IMG/VR virus record: IMGVR_UViG_3300011115_000323
Span: 1-29,860 of that record
Direction: 5' to 3' (one strand)
Source: a virus
DNA length: 29,860 bases
In this document: piece after piece, positions 1 through 5,841 of the stretch
How the letters are laid out: every line of letters begins with the position of its first letter
Position numbering within the stretch: position 1 is the first letter of the stretch
Notes under the pieces: generated by a model
Told to the model about the DNA's origin: nothing
Databases searched by the model: none
What the model saw: the letters and a program-made list of their open reading frames with translations, nothing else
Position numbers and translations under genes: made by a program

Positions 1-14
1 CCCGCGCGATCACC
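1..14. repeat. 14-bp terminal direct repeat, left copy (putative cos end)
   Basis: The first 14 bases, cccgcgcgatcacc, are repeated exactly as the last 14 bases of the window. The repeat is GC-rich and sits just upstream, in the sense of transcription, of the terminase small-subunit region. That is where lambda-like phages carry cos. A filled-in 14-nt 5-prime overhang would give exactly this picture; a circular assembly overlap or a short terminal redundancy would look the same. Confidence 0.75.
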
Positions 15-37
15 TGCGTATTAGACATAGACGGGAG

Positions 38-44
38 CCTCCTA
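38..44 (-). promoter_or_regulatory. Strong Shine-Dalgarno site next to the genome end
   Basis: Minus-strand TAGGAGG lies 9 nt upstream of an ATG at position 28. It is the best anti-Shine-Dalgarno match I noticed in the window. The reading frame from that ATG runs off the left end; if the two 14-bp ends are joined it continues from position 29846 to a TAA at 29749-29751, giving 41 residues. Whether this short frame is a gene is uncertain. Confidence 0.4.
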
Positions 45-113
45 AGATTATTGCATTAGGTAGGCAAAGCGTTATTGTTAGTAGCATAAAGCAATCTGTT
101 ATACTGTAGTCTA

Positions 114-548
114 TCACTGCTTCTGTTTGCTTTTAGCATTAGTGATATGCTGTTGCACGGTCTCTTTGCTGGGTATACTAACAACAGTATGACCAAGCGA
201 TTGTATCTTTCTTTGCAGCACTAAGCTTTCCCCGTGATGTAGAATCGCACCAACTCGATTCATACCGCAGCCCATTAGCTTACCGATCTCACGGTAAGTC
301 ATGCCATCGATTCTGTTTTTATAGGCGCGTTCGCAATCGTAGGCGTCAATCCACTTGGAGACCTCTTGCTCTTCGGTGATAGTCTCTAGCTTAATGGGAT
401 AGCTCATCCAACCTTTAGCAATAGCACTAAGCACGAGAGATGGTGCTTGATTCAAAAGGCTTAGTTTCTTATGAGAATCTTTAAGACAGTCTTGATCTAT
501 CTCTCCCTTTTGAATCTTGCGAGTGAGGTATTTTGGTGAGCCTCCCAT
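114..548 (-). CDS. Putative helix-turn-helix protein, last gene of the leftward series
   Basis: I do not recognise a named family. The 144-residue protein has a basic N-terminus and, at about residues 80-103, a helix-turn-helix-like stretch (GMTYREIGKLMGCGMNRVGA) like the DNA-recognition part of sigma-factor region 4 and many small phage regulators. A DNA-binding role is therefore inferred. It starts 1 nt after the stop of the preceding gene, so it is probably translated by coupling. It is the last gene before the genome end, downstream of the helicase and SSB-like genes, which suggests an early regulatory or replication-accessory job. Confidence 0.75.
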   Translation of the reverse strand: MGGSPKYLTRKIQKGEIDQDCLKDSHKKLSLLNQAPSLVLSAIAKGWMSYPIKLETITEEQEVSKWIDAYDCERAYKNRIDGMTYREIGKLMGCGMNRVGAILHHGESLVLQRKIQSLGHTVVSIPSKETVQQHITNAKSKQKQ

Positions 549-549
549 A

Positions 550-765
550 TTACTGTTGGTTCTTTTCCTCTATCGCTTCGATCTGGTTGAGTAGATCAAC
601 GATGGAGTTATTGGATTGGATAAGCTCCATCTCAAGCTTACGAGCTAACGCAAATACAACGGTTAACGTTAGTATCGGGTAATGCTTTCGAAGCTTCTCG
701 ATCTCAGCGTCGCATCGTGGAGTGGCTGGCTTAGTATCTTCAAAGAACTCGGCTAATGTTGTCAT
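550..765 (-). CDS. Small hypothetical protein (71 aa)
   Basis: A 71-residue acidic protein with no family I recognise. It is predicted largely helical, with a C-terminal Leu/Ile-rich segment (residues about 45-68) that could form a short coiled coil. The start ATG is preceded by taaacc-atttaacacc, the same AACACC leader seen before the genes starting at 1076 and 6645, and there is no Shine-Dalgarno site. It lies 23 nt after the SSB-tail gene and 1 nt before the next gene, so it belongs to the replication transcript. Confidence 0.7.
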   Translation of the reverse strand: MTTLAEFFEDTKPATPRCDAEIEKLRKHYPILTLTVVFALARKLEMELIQSNNSIVDLLNQIEAIEEKNQQ

Positions 766-788
766 GGTGTTAAATGGTTTATTGTATA

Positions 789-1076
789 TCAGAAAGGAAT
801 GTCGTCTTCAACACCAAGAGGATCGTTGGCTGATACCTTCTTGGTTGCTTGCTTAGGATCACGATTGTCTGTCTCTACATAGTTACCGAGTATTGGTCCT
901 TTGCGTCCATCTTGTCGTGCTTGTTTGGATACTGACTGAACAATCATACCATCGTTACCATACTGGTCACGGCCAGCTTTATTGGTAATGAGAGCAATGT
1001 CCAAATATGTTCCAGCCTTTCCCTTGAATAGGTGAGTCTTATCTACTTTCGTAACGTCAATCTTTCCGGTTATCAT
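789..1076 (-). CDS. Putative single-strand DNA-binding protein with SSB-type acidic tail
   Basis: A 95-residue protein whose C-terminus is GVEDDIPF. This closely matches the conserved acidic tip of bacterial SSB (DDDIPF), which binds partner proteins such as helicases, primase and exonucleases. The first 65 residues are basic with alternating beta-like segments (TYLDIALI, GMIVQSVSK) that could form a small OB-like fold, but they lack a clear SSB signature. It follows the DnaB-like helicase gene after an 81-nt gap, so a replication role is likely. The start is preceded by aaacaaacacc. Alternative: an unrelated small basic protein that only mimics the SSB tip to dock on host proteins. Confidence 0.65.
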   Translation of the reverse strand: MITGKIDVTKVDKTHLFKGKAGTYLDIALITNKAGRDQYGNDGMIVQSVSKQARQDGRKGPILGNYVETDNRDPKQATKKVSANDPLGVEDDIPF

Positions 1077-1157
1077 GGTGTTTGTTTGGAATTGAATCCG
1101 TTGAGAGAATCGCAGAATGGTTTAGGGCAGTCAACCCATCGTTTGGTTTTTCTAAAC

Positions 1158-2453
1158 TTAGGTATCGATACCGCACTCACTGAACCGGCAGAACTGTCCA
1201 TCGTACCACAGCTTTACGGCTCCACATTCACCGTCTCGTTGTTTGGCGATTGCGATCACAGCCTCTCCCTTCGGTTGGTTTCGATCTCGATTGAGGAGCA
1301 TCACCAGATCCCCATCTCTTTCGATTTGTCCTGACTCGCCTATGTCGCTAAGGCGTGGATTTCTGCCTTTATCTTTCTCATTCTCCCTGTTGAGTTGCGC
1401 TAAAGCGACGATGGCTGTCTTGGTATCGACTGCGATTGCTTTGAGCTTACCGCTGACTTCTCCTATCTCATAAGTCTTCTTCTCAGCTCCTTTGCTACCG
1501 TGGATCTTCTGGATGTAGTCGATGAGTACCAGCCGGACTCCCCACTTGCGGACCGCTCGGCGGATTACTGCTGTGATGGCAGCAATGTTGGACACAGATG
1601 ATCCAGAAGCAAAGTGTAGCGGACTCGCTGCGATCTTAGCGGATGCGCTGCTCATAGCTTTCATCCCTCTCTGATCCATTTCTCCGGTCTTAATATCCTG
1701 CATTGGTATTGATCCAACAGTTGAAACCAATCTTCTAATAATAGCTTCATCCGACATCTCTAGCGATATGAACAGCGTTGGCGTTCCATCTTCTATGGTT
1801 GCTGCTTTAGCAATAGCGATAGCCATCGCAGTCTTTCCGATAGATGGACGAGCCGCGAGAATGGCGAGTTCTCCAAGTTGAAACCCATCGGTCATTTGGT
1901 TGAGTCGAAAGAAGCCGGTATTGATCCCACTCAACCGTCCTCGGCGGTTAAACCTTTCCTGAGTGCTGTCGATAAACCGGCTGACAACTGACTTGGAGGA
2001 TTGGACCGAGTCTTTGGAGACCTCAACGCTGAGTCCTGCTTCGGCATTAGAGACGATTTGATCGACGGATAGGGTCACCACAGCGGATTCGCGAATCAGG
2101 CGGTCTCCAGCGAAACGTAACTGGCGACGGTGATGGGCTTCCAAAACGCTCTTGGCGAACATCGGATATCCAGCGGCAGATGGGCAGAGTTCATCGCAGC
2201 GGCTCCAAGTCTCAAACGGGACTGGCGAGTTGCTAATGGTTCGCTTCCATTCCTTCATTAGCTCGGGTAACGATACTTTCTTGTTTTGAGCTATGAGGCT
2301 TTTGATGGTTTCATAAGTAGCAGCCAATTGATCGTTCTGGATTGCTTCAGTTGGGATCTCTGCAAATACGTCAAAGCAAATGTCAGAGCCTCCAGCGATA
2401 CACGCTCCGATGAGTCCAAACTCATCGTCTTCTGCAAAAAATGGATCGCTCAT
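1158..2453 (-). CDS. dnaB: Replicative DNA helicase, DnaB family
   Basis: A RecA-fold hexameric helicase that unwinds DNA ahead of the phage fork using ATP. The N-terminal DnaB-type helical domain covers about residues 10-110. The C-terminal motor has Walker A ARPSIGKT at 201-208, the H1a-like SLEMSDEAIIRRL at 230-242, Walker B VRLVLIDYIQ at about 306-315, the glutamine of LAQLNRE near 353, and the arginine-rich segment RLSDIGESGQIERDGD at 367-382. Its 431 residues are close to the usual DnaB length of about 450. The start overlaps the initiator-like gene by ATGA, so the two are coupled. No primase or separate loader is visible, so the upstream gene may load it. Confidence 0.95.
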   Translation of the reverse strand: MSDPFFAEDDEFGLIGACIAGGSDICFDVFAEIPTEAIQNDQLAATYETIKSLIAQNKKVSLPELMKEWKRTISNSPVPFETWSRCDELCPSAAGYPMFAKSVLEAHHRRQLRFAGDRLIRESAVVTLSVDQIVSNAEAGLSVEVSKDSVQSSKSVVSRFIDSTQERFNRRGRLSGINTGFFRLNQMTDGFQLGELAILAARPSIGKTAMAIAIAKAATIEDGTPTLFISLEMSDEAIIRRLVSTVGSIPMQDIKTGEMDQRGMKAMSSASAKIAASPLHFASGSSVSNIAAITAVIRRAVRKWGVRLVLIDYIQKIHGSKGAEKKTYEIGEVSGKLKAIAVDTKTAIVALAQLNRENEKDKGRNPRLSDIGESGQIERDGDLVMLLNRDRNQPKGEAVIAIAKQRDGECGAVKLWYDGQFCRFSECGIDT

Positions 2454-3217
2454 AGGTATTGGGAGATATCCATCGACAACTTGGTGGAGCCGGTGGGTTG
2501 GCTTCCGAGAAGCGGCTGCGAGTCATCGTCACCAGACTTACAGCGATCAATCTCGGTGTTCCAGTTGTTGAGCAGAGTCATAATGTCTTTGCGTCGATAC
2601 TTGTTCTTAGTCTCGTAACGAGCATCGAGAAGCTGGAGGTCTGATTCTGGAGTGTTGAGCTTAACAACGAGCTTGAGAGCTTTGAGTTCAGCGGATTGCC
2701 ATTCGGTTCCTGCTCGTCTGCGAAACCATTTGTTTATCCGAGAGCGAAGCGAATCGAGTTCGGGATCTGCGACGCTTGGAGTTGGCAAAGAAGAATCTAT
2801 CTTCTCTATCTTCTCTTCTCTATCGGTTACCCCACGGGTTATGTCTGGGTTAACCGGAATCGGTTCTGGGTTAACCCGTGGGTTACCCGTGGGTTTCTTT
2901 GGTCGTCCTCCTTTTGCTCCGTTTGACCATGAGCAAATCAATCCAGCGTTAACTTCATCCCATTGATGAGCAATCAAACATCCATCTTCAGATCGACAAA
3001 ATGTCTGAAGCATCGCGTTCCAGAACTCTTGAGCGTCTCCATCCCATCTGCATACCGCAGATAAAATCGAAGGATTCCAGTCGGTAAATTGGTTTGTCTT
3101 CCGAGTTTGGCAATGCGCCCACAATCGAATGACGTGCAGCGGAGCGGTTTCAGTATCGAGAAGTCGGCTTAGGAGCCGAGTCTTCCAATGGTCTAAGAAG
3201 TCAGGTTCTACAATCAT
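2450..3217 (-). CDS. Putative replication initiator or helicase loader
   Basis: A 255-residue protein directly upstream of, and coupled by ATGA to, the DnaB helicase. The N-terminal about 95 residues look like a compact helical or winged-helix domain typical of phage replisome-organiser proteins. Then comes a basic, proline-rich linker (GAKGGRPKKPTGNPRVNPE, AT-hook-like GGRPKK) and a C-terminal helical part ending in NNWNTEIDR, seen in many phage replication proteins. By position and design it corresponds to lambda O or a DnaD-like loader: origin binding at the N-terminus, helicase recruitment at the C-terminus. The linker-coding DNA carries iteron-like repeats (see the origin entry). Upstream of the start lies a strong hairpin rather than a ribosome site. 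Confidence 0.7.
   Translation of the reverse strand: MIVEPDFLDHWKTRLLSRLLDTETAPLHVIRLWAHCQTRKTNQFTDWNPSILSAVCRWDGDAQEFWNAMLQTFCRSEDGCLIAHQWDEVNAGLICSWSNGAKGGRPKKPTGNPRVNPEPIPVNPDITRGVTDREEKIEKIDSSLPTPSVADPELDSLRSRINKWFRRRAGTEWQSAELKALKLVVKLNTPESDLQLLDARYETKNKYRRKDIMTLLNNWNTEIDRCKSGDDDSQPLLGSQPTGSTKLSMDISQYL
2790..2896. other. Candidate replication origin inside the initiator gene
   Basis: Within the linker-coding part of the initiator gene lie repeats of GGGTTAACC at 2847-2855 and 2868-2877 (21 bp apart), GGGTTACCC at 2880-2888 and a half copy at 2891-2896. An 11-bp perfect inverted repeat, cccacgggtta at 2831-2841 and taacccgtggg at 2872-2882, encloses them. Beside it, at about 2790-2824, is a TC-rich, AT-leaning tract (repeated tcttctctat). 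Iterons next to an AT-rich or strand-asymmetric tract inside the initiator gene is the layout of lambda ori in gene O. Binding of the encoded protein here is inference. Confidence 0.5.
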
Positions 3218-3233
3218 GTTTCAAAACAAAGAA

Positions 3234-3298
3234 CCCCGTCACGCATCGTGCTAGGAACTCGCGGAGAAACAACGCGACGTTACACGATACGGACGGGG
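3234..3298 (-). promoter_or_regulatory. Long hairpin just upstream of the replication operon
   Basis: In the minus-strand transcript CCCCGTC-CGTATCGTG (3298-3283) pairs with CACGATGCG-T-GACGGGG (3250-3234): 16 base pairs with one G-U and one bulged base. An inner 5-bp stem TCGCG/CGCGA lies in the loop. The stem is followed by a U-rich run (TTCTTTGTTTT) and, 16 nt after the stem, the ATG of the initiator gene. This looks like an intrinsic terminator or attenuator, or a structure controlling translation; a single-stranded origin is a further possibility. The whole 3218-3371 gap otherwise holds only a doubtful 44-codon frame (3201-3335). Confidence 0.6.
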
Positions 3299-3371
3299 GA
3301 AATTGGTTGAACATGGTTTCTCTTTTGGATGTCATCGCTCGCTTCCTAGGGCTCACGCTGACGATTGATCT

Positions 3372-3554
3372 CTAACTCGGAATCACAGACTTGTCCAGAG
3401 TAAATTTATCGAGGAACTCTGCTTTTGGTCTGACGTAATAATACTCGTCTCTCTGATACACAACACAGAGCCTTTTGGTTTCTCCAATTCTCAATTGAGC
3501 TTCGGCAACGAACTCAACCTCGATAGTTGGCTTGGTCTTCGACAGGTATTTCAT
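3372..3554 (-). CDS. Small hypothetical protein (60 aa)
   Basis: Sixty residues, basic at both ends, with a beta-like core (IEVEFVAEAQLRI, RLCVVYQRDEYYYVRP). No family recognised. I chose the ATG at 3554 because it overlaps the previous gene's TGA as ATGA, the junction used throughout this region; an upstream in-frame ATG at 3596 would overlap that gene by 46 nt. It is the last member of a chain of four coupled genes running from 4247, the first three of which encode helix-turn-helix proteins. Confidence 0.6.
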   Translation of the reverse strand: MKYLSKTKPTIEVEFVAEAQLRIGETKRLCVVYQRDEYYYVRPKAEFLDKFTLDKSVIPS

Positions 3555-3826
3555 CGCGTGAGCCTTAACTTTTTGGATCTCACGCTCCAGACCCAAAAAT
3601 AGGAAACACGATGCTTTTTAGCCAACTGCTTGTTGCTGACACTCTTGTCGGTTTGAAGGACCGCATTAACAATTGCACGAGGGATCTTGCGTCCCTTTGG
3701 TCGTCCCCTTCCGCGCTTCTGGATGCGTTTGGTCTTCAGTGTTCTCGGAATCTCTTTGGTCTCCACCGTCTTGTGGACTCCAAACAATTTGGAGATCCCA
3801 ATTTTGATTTCGTTGTATATGTTCAT
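3551..3826 (-). CDS. DNA-binding protein with AT-hook and helix-turn-helix
   Basis: A 91-residue, very basic protein. Residues about 36-46 (KRGRGRPKGRK) contain a canonical AT-hook core, RGRP, which inserts in the minor groove of AT-rich DNA. Residues about 48-88 (start IPRAIVNAVLQ, then SNKQLAKKHRVSYFWVWSV) form a helix-turn-helix like that of resolvase or transposase DNA-binding ends. The start at 3826 forms ATGA with the previous gene; the longer frame back to 4018 would add Gln/Arg-rich residues that overlap that gene. It is likely a regulator or nucleoid-type protein of the early region. Confidence 0.7.
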   Translation of the reverse strand: MNIYNEIKIGISKLFGVHKTVETKEIPRTLKTKRIQKRGRGRPKGRKIPRAIVNAVLQTDKSVSNKQLAKKHRVSYFWVWSVRSKKLRLTR

Positions 3827-3990
3827 TTTCTGGTCTTGTTGTGTCTGATCTTGTGTATCCAACCTATGCTGACCGCGTAATCTTCTTTGATTTGTCTGTA
3901 TGTTCTGTTGTTCTGAATGTCTTGTAATACTTCTATTACCACTGCTTCTGGTATGTGTCCGCGCTTTGGTATGTATGACAATTGTCTCAT
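3823..3990 (-). CDS. Small helix-turn-helix protein (55 aa)
   Basis: A 55-codon gene, start ATG at 3990 overlapping the upstream TGA as ATGA, stop TGA overlapping the next ATG in the same way. The protein is basic. From residue 13 it follows the same pattern as its two neighbours: an IPEAVVIEVLQDIQ helix, then TYRQIKEDYAVSIGWIHKIR as a helix-turn-helix, then a basic tail. Both junctions and the shared pattern make it a real gene despite its size. It probably binds DNA alone or as a partner of its neighbours. A perfect inverted repeat, GTAATA-N4-TATTAC (3924-3939), lies inside it and could be an operator, though it may be chance. Confidence 0.75.
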   Translation of the reverse strand: MRQLSYIPKRGHIPEAVVIEVLQDIQNNRTYRQIKEDYAVSIGWIHKIRHNKTRK

Positions 3991-4247
3991 GTATCTTTGT
4001 GACGCTGACCTGATCCAATAAGAGAGACCGCTGCTTTGGTTATGCCGTGGGTCTCAGCTATTGATTTTAGTGTTTCTCCGAGTAAAAAACGTTTTCGGAT
4101 ATCCAACACAACGCTCTTGGAAAGAGGTTGGTGCAATAGCACTCCTCCGCGCTTTTTAGCAACGAGCTTAGGAGATACAGCTTCTGGAACCGAAACCTTA
4201 GCGGGACCTAGAAGACGAGCTATCTGCTCTTTAGTTAAGCCGCTCAT
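3987..4247 (-). CDS. Small helix-turn-helix protein (86 aa)
   Basis: An 86-residue protein whose C-terminal half (residues about 45-86) has the form LSKSVVLDIRKRFLLGETLK followed by SIAETHGITKAAVSLI and a GSGQRHKD tail. This is the helix-turn-helix often found at the end of phage HNH nucleases and small regulators. No HNH residues are present, so a regulatory DNA-binding role is favoured. I start it at the ATG 4247, 4 nt after the previous stop; the frame is open to 4367 but that part overlaps the 66-residue gene. It heads a chain of ATGA-coupled genes. Confidence 0.7.
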   Translation of the reverse strand: MSGLTKEQIARLLGPAKVSVPEAVSPKLVAKKRGGVLLHQPLSKSVVLDIRKRFLLGETLKSIAETHGITKAAVSLIGSGQRHKDT

Positions 4248-4251
4248 AGTG

Positions 4252-4452
4252 TTATTCCAGTAGGTGTTTGATGATCTGATTTCTGTCTTTGCCTTTCGCT
4301 CGGAGAATTTGCTCCAGCACAACGTGCGCATTGACCGTGCTGACGTGTTTCCATTCAGGCTTACCATCGATGTGTTTGGCTGTCTCCAGACTCTCCACGC
4401 GGATTAATCCGTTCTGGCGGTGGACGTAGATGAATGCTACTGTGTCTTTCAC
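4252..4452 (-). CDS. Small hypothetical protein (66 aa)
   Basis: Sixty-six residues, start codon GTG overlapping the previous TGA as GTGA. The N-terminal half is beta-like (TVAFIYVHRQNGLIRVESL); the C-terminal half is helical (VLEQILRAKGKDRNQIIKHL). No family recognised. It lies between the coiled-coil gene and the helix-turn-helix cluster in one unbroken series of overlapping small genes. Confidence 0.6.
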   Translation of the reverse strand: MKDTVAFIYVHRQNGLIRVESLETAKHIDGKPEWKHVSTVNAHVVLEQILRAKGKDRNQIIKHLLE

Positions 4453-4832
4453 AGCTTGGCCTCCTTGGCTTTCTTGATGATATTTATCACCTGTCTTGCT
4501 GGACCGGCAATTTGCATCATATGGTTTGCAGCAGGTTGTTTCATTGCCAATTCGATTTCAGTCAACGCCTTCTCCAGCCGCTTGATGCGCTCGGCTCTGT
4601 CCTCGTACAACGCAACGTCCGCAACCAATACGGCGTACTTGTTTTTCACTTTCATAAGCTCCTCCTCCAGCCGCTTGATCTTGGCGTTTGCTGCGTTCAG
4701 TTCGCGTTCCAGTTGGCAAGCGAAGTTCGCATCCACCCAATCGCCCATGAAATGCGCAGGTCCGCTTCGTTTGGCATCCGTTCTCGGAGTGTCTCCGATC
4801 ATATTCCTGACGTCACGAAAATGATCGTTCAT
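4449..4832 (-). CDS. Coiled-coil hypothetical phage protein
   Basis: A 127-residue protein. Near the N-terminus is DTPRTDAKRSG and then NFACQLERELNAANAKIKRL, a combination that recurs in many phage hypothetical proteins (a Thr-Pro-Arg-Thr-Asp box followed by a coiled coil). Residues about 45-95 are a long charged coiled coil. The function of the family is unknown to me; oligomerisation or scaffolding is only a guess. The start at 4832 gives an ATGA overlap with the preceding gene; the longer frame to 4949 would run inside that gene. Confidence 0.65.
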   Translation of the reverse strand: MNDHFRDVRNMIGDTPRTDAKRSGPAHFMGDWVDANFACQLERELNAANAKIKRLEEELMKVKNKYAVLVADVALYEDRAERIKRLEKALTEIELAMKQPAANHMMQIAGPARQVINIIKKAKEAKL

Positions 4833-5176
4833 CGTGATTCCTCTACGACCCCACACGGGAGCCAGTTTTTGCCGCCGTCGGTGCTGTGTTCGTATTTTTC
4901 GCACCAGTCTTTTCTGTTTTCTTCGCTGGATGTTCGGTCGATCAACCAACGTGTTTTGGGGTATTGCGGATTCCTCGCCTGTATCCCCAGCGGCACCTCA
5001 TCCGCAGTCCACGGGCGGAGCGTTGCGGCGGGTTTGATGCGGTAGTTGTAATTAGGCCAATCCCATCTAGGTTGAGTTACTGATGACCAAATTCCACCAT
5101 ACATTGACTGCAACTCCTTACCATCCACATAACCCTGCATGACGCGGATGGCTTCGATTGTTTGTTCGATGTTCAT
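4829..5176 (-). CDS. Conserved phage hypothetical protein (YRIKP type, 115 aa)
   Basis: 115 residues with the pattern WDWPNYNYRIKPAATLRPWT followed by DEVPLG and R-W-L-I. This resembles small phage proteins of unknown function in which an N-terminal recognition half (QTIEAIRVMQGYVDGKELQS) precedes a YRIKP strand. I know of no experimental role. The start is an ATGA junction. The last codons and the junction with the next gene (gaggaatcacgATGAAC) are repeated at the upstream junction as well, which hints at shuffling or duplication of gene borders. Confidence 0.65.
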   Translation of the reverse strand: MNIEQTIEAIRVMQGYVDGKELQSMYGGIWSSVTQPRWDWPNYNYRIKPAATLRPWTADEVPLGIQARNPQYPKTRWLIDRTSSEENRKDWCEKYEHSTDGGKNWLPCGVVEESR

Positions 5177-5460
5177 CGTGATTCCTCCAGAATTGTGAGC
5201 ATGGAAACCGCCGTCTCTTTATCGGAACCATCACAGAAAAATGCTGATGATGCTCGTTTGATGATGTTCTCCAGTCGCTGGACTCGGTCCTCTAACTTAG
5301 CCTTCTCAGTCGCAAGCCAGACGACATCCTTGCGCTTCTCCTCGTTCTCTTCTTGGGACAGCCTAAGCAGTTCGCTTTGCTCATCAACCTTACGGAGAGT
5401 GGATGCTAGTTCGTGTTCTAGTTCAATCAATCGACTCGGCATTGTATGTTTCTTGTTCAT
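5173..5460 (-). CDS. Small coiled-coil protein (95 aa)
   Basis: Ninety-five residues; positions about 10-68 form one long charged heptad-like coiled coil (LIELEHELASTLRKVDEQSE and on), then a short tail ending EESR. No named family. It is one of the few genes with a good ribosome site: AAGGAG at 5466-5471 on the minus strand, 5 nt before the ATG, lying inside the end of the upstream ribbon-helix-helix gene. The upstream and downstream junctions are both ATGA overlaps. Confidence 0.65.
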   Translation of the reverse strand: MNKKHTMPSRLIELEHELASTLRKVDEQSELLRLSQEENEEKRKDVVWLATEKAKLEDRVQRLENIIKRASSAFFCDGSDKETAVSMLTILEESR

Positions 5461-5588
5461 TTCATCTCCTTATCTAGCCATTCTCTAATAATCTTATCTG
5501 TTAGATGCTGGCTTTTGATTCCCTCTTTCTTGCAATACTCTTTGAGTTTCTTGTGAGTGTCTTCTGATATTAGGATTGTTTTCTTCAT
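5457..5588 (-). CDS. Tiny ribbon-helix-helix-like DNA-binding protein (43 aa)
   Basis: A 43-codon gene ending in ATGA with the next gene. The protein starts MKKTILISEDTHKKLKEYCK and goes on with an amphipathic helix (HLTDKIIREWLDKEM). A beta strand with alternating residues, then two helices joined by a short turn, is the CopG/Arc ribbon-helix-helix plan, and the length fits its minimal unit. Such proteins bind operators as dimers. Role here: probably a small repressor of phage early genes. An alternative is an antitoxin-like protein, but no toxin partner is seen. Confidence 0.7.
   Translation of the reverse strand: MKKTILISEDTHKKLKEYCKKEGIKSQHLTDKIIREWLDKEMK
5466..5471 (-). promoter_or_regulatory. 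Shine-Dalgarno site of the coiled-coil gene
   Basis: Minus-strand AAGGAG 5 nt upstream of the ATG at 5460. Such sites are rare in this genome, where most starts rely on stop-start overlap or on A/C-rich leaders, so it supports both the start choice and a host able to use the canonical signal. Confidence 0.6.
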
Positions 5589-5604
5589 AGATGCTTTTAT
5601 GTAA

Positions 5605-5841
5605 TTAATCTTTGCACAATTTCAATGCTGCAGTGACAGCAAAATTGATCCTTGACCATTGATCCTTATTGTTCACTGGAAATTGCCAGAACTTATCGTC
5701 TGAGTCTTCTATCATTACATATCTTTCCCCAAGATCTTCTATGACCAAAATGGTAATAATTGAGTTATCAATAATAGACCCATCTTTCGGCACAATAATT
5801 TTAAGAATTGTCTTGTCTGCTAATTTCTCAAATTCGCTCAT
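5605..5841 (-). CDS. Small acidic hypothetical protein (78 aa)
   Basis: Seventy-eight residues, acidic, alternating beta-like segments (KTILKIIVPKDGSIID, SIITILVIEDLGERYVMI) and a C-terminal helix (RINFAVTAALKL). No recognised family. Its ATG overlaps the TGA of the endolysin gene as ATGA, so it is translated with it; a role linked to lysis (for example an endolysin partner) is possible but unsupported by any motif. Confidence 0.6.
   Translation of the reverse strand: MSEFEKLADKTILKIIVPKDGSIIDNSIITILVIEDLGERYVMIEDSDDKFWQFPVNNKDQWSRINFAVTAALKLCKD

Noticed and set aside
1161-1172. 12-bp palindrome GGTATCGATACC
   Set aside because: It encodes the last residues of the helicase (GIDT) and may be chance; no second copy nearby.
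3201-3335. A 44-codon minus-strand frame over the hairpin upstream of the initiator gene
   Set aside because: No ribosome site, no recognisable product, and it overlaps both a strong hairpin and the initiator start. Kept only as a possible leader peptide.
3924-3939. Inverted repeat GTAATA-N4-TATTAC
   Set aside because: It lies inside the 55-codon HTH gene and is short; without conservation data it cannot be called an operator.
4434-5045. A 203-codon plus-strand open frame
   Set aside because: It lies opposite three coupled minus-strand genes with conserved junctions and plausible products; its product is Cys/His/Ser-rich without any pattern, as expected for an antisense shadow.
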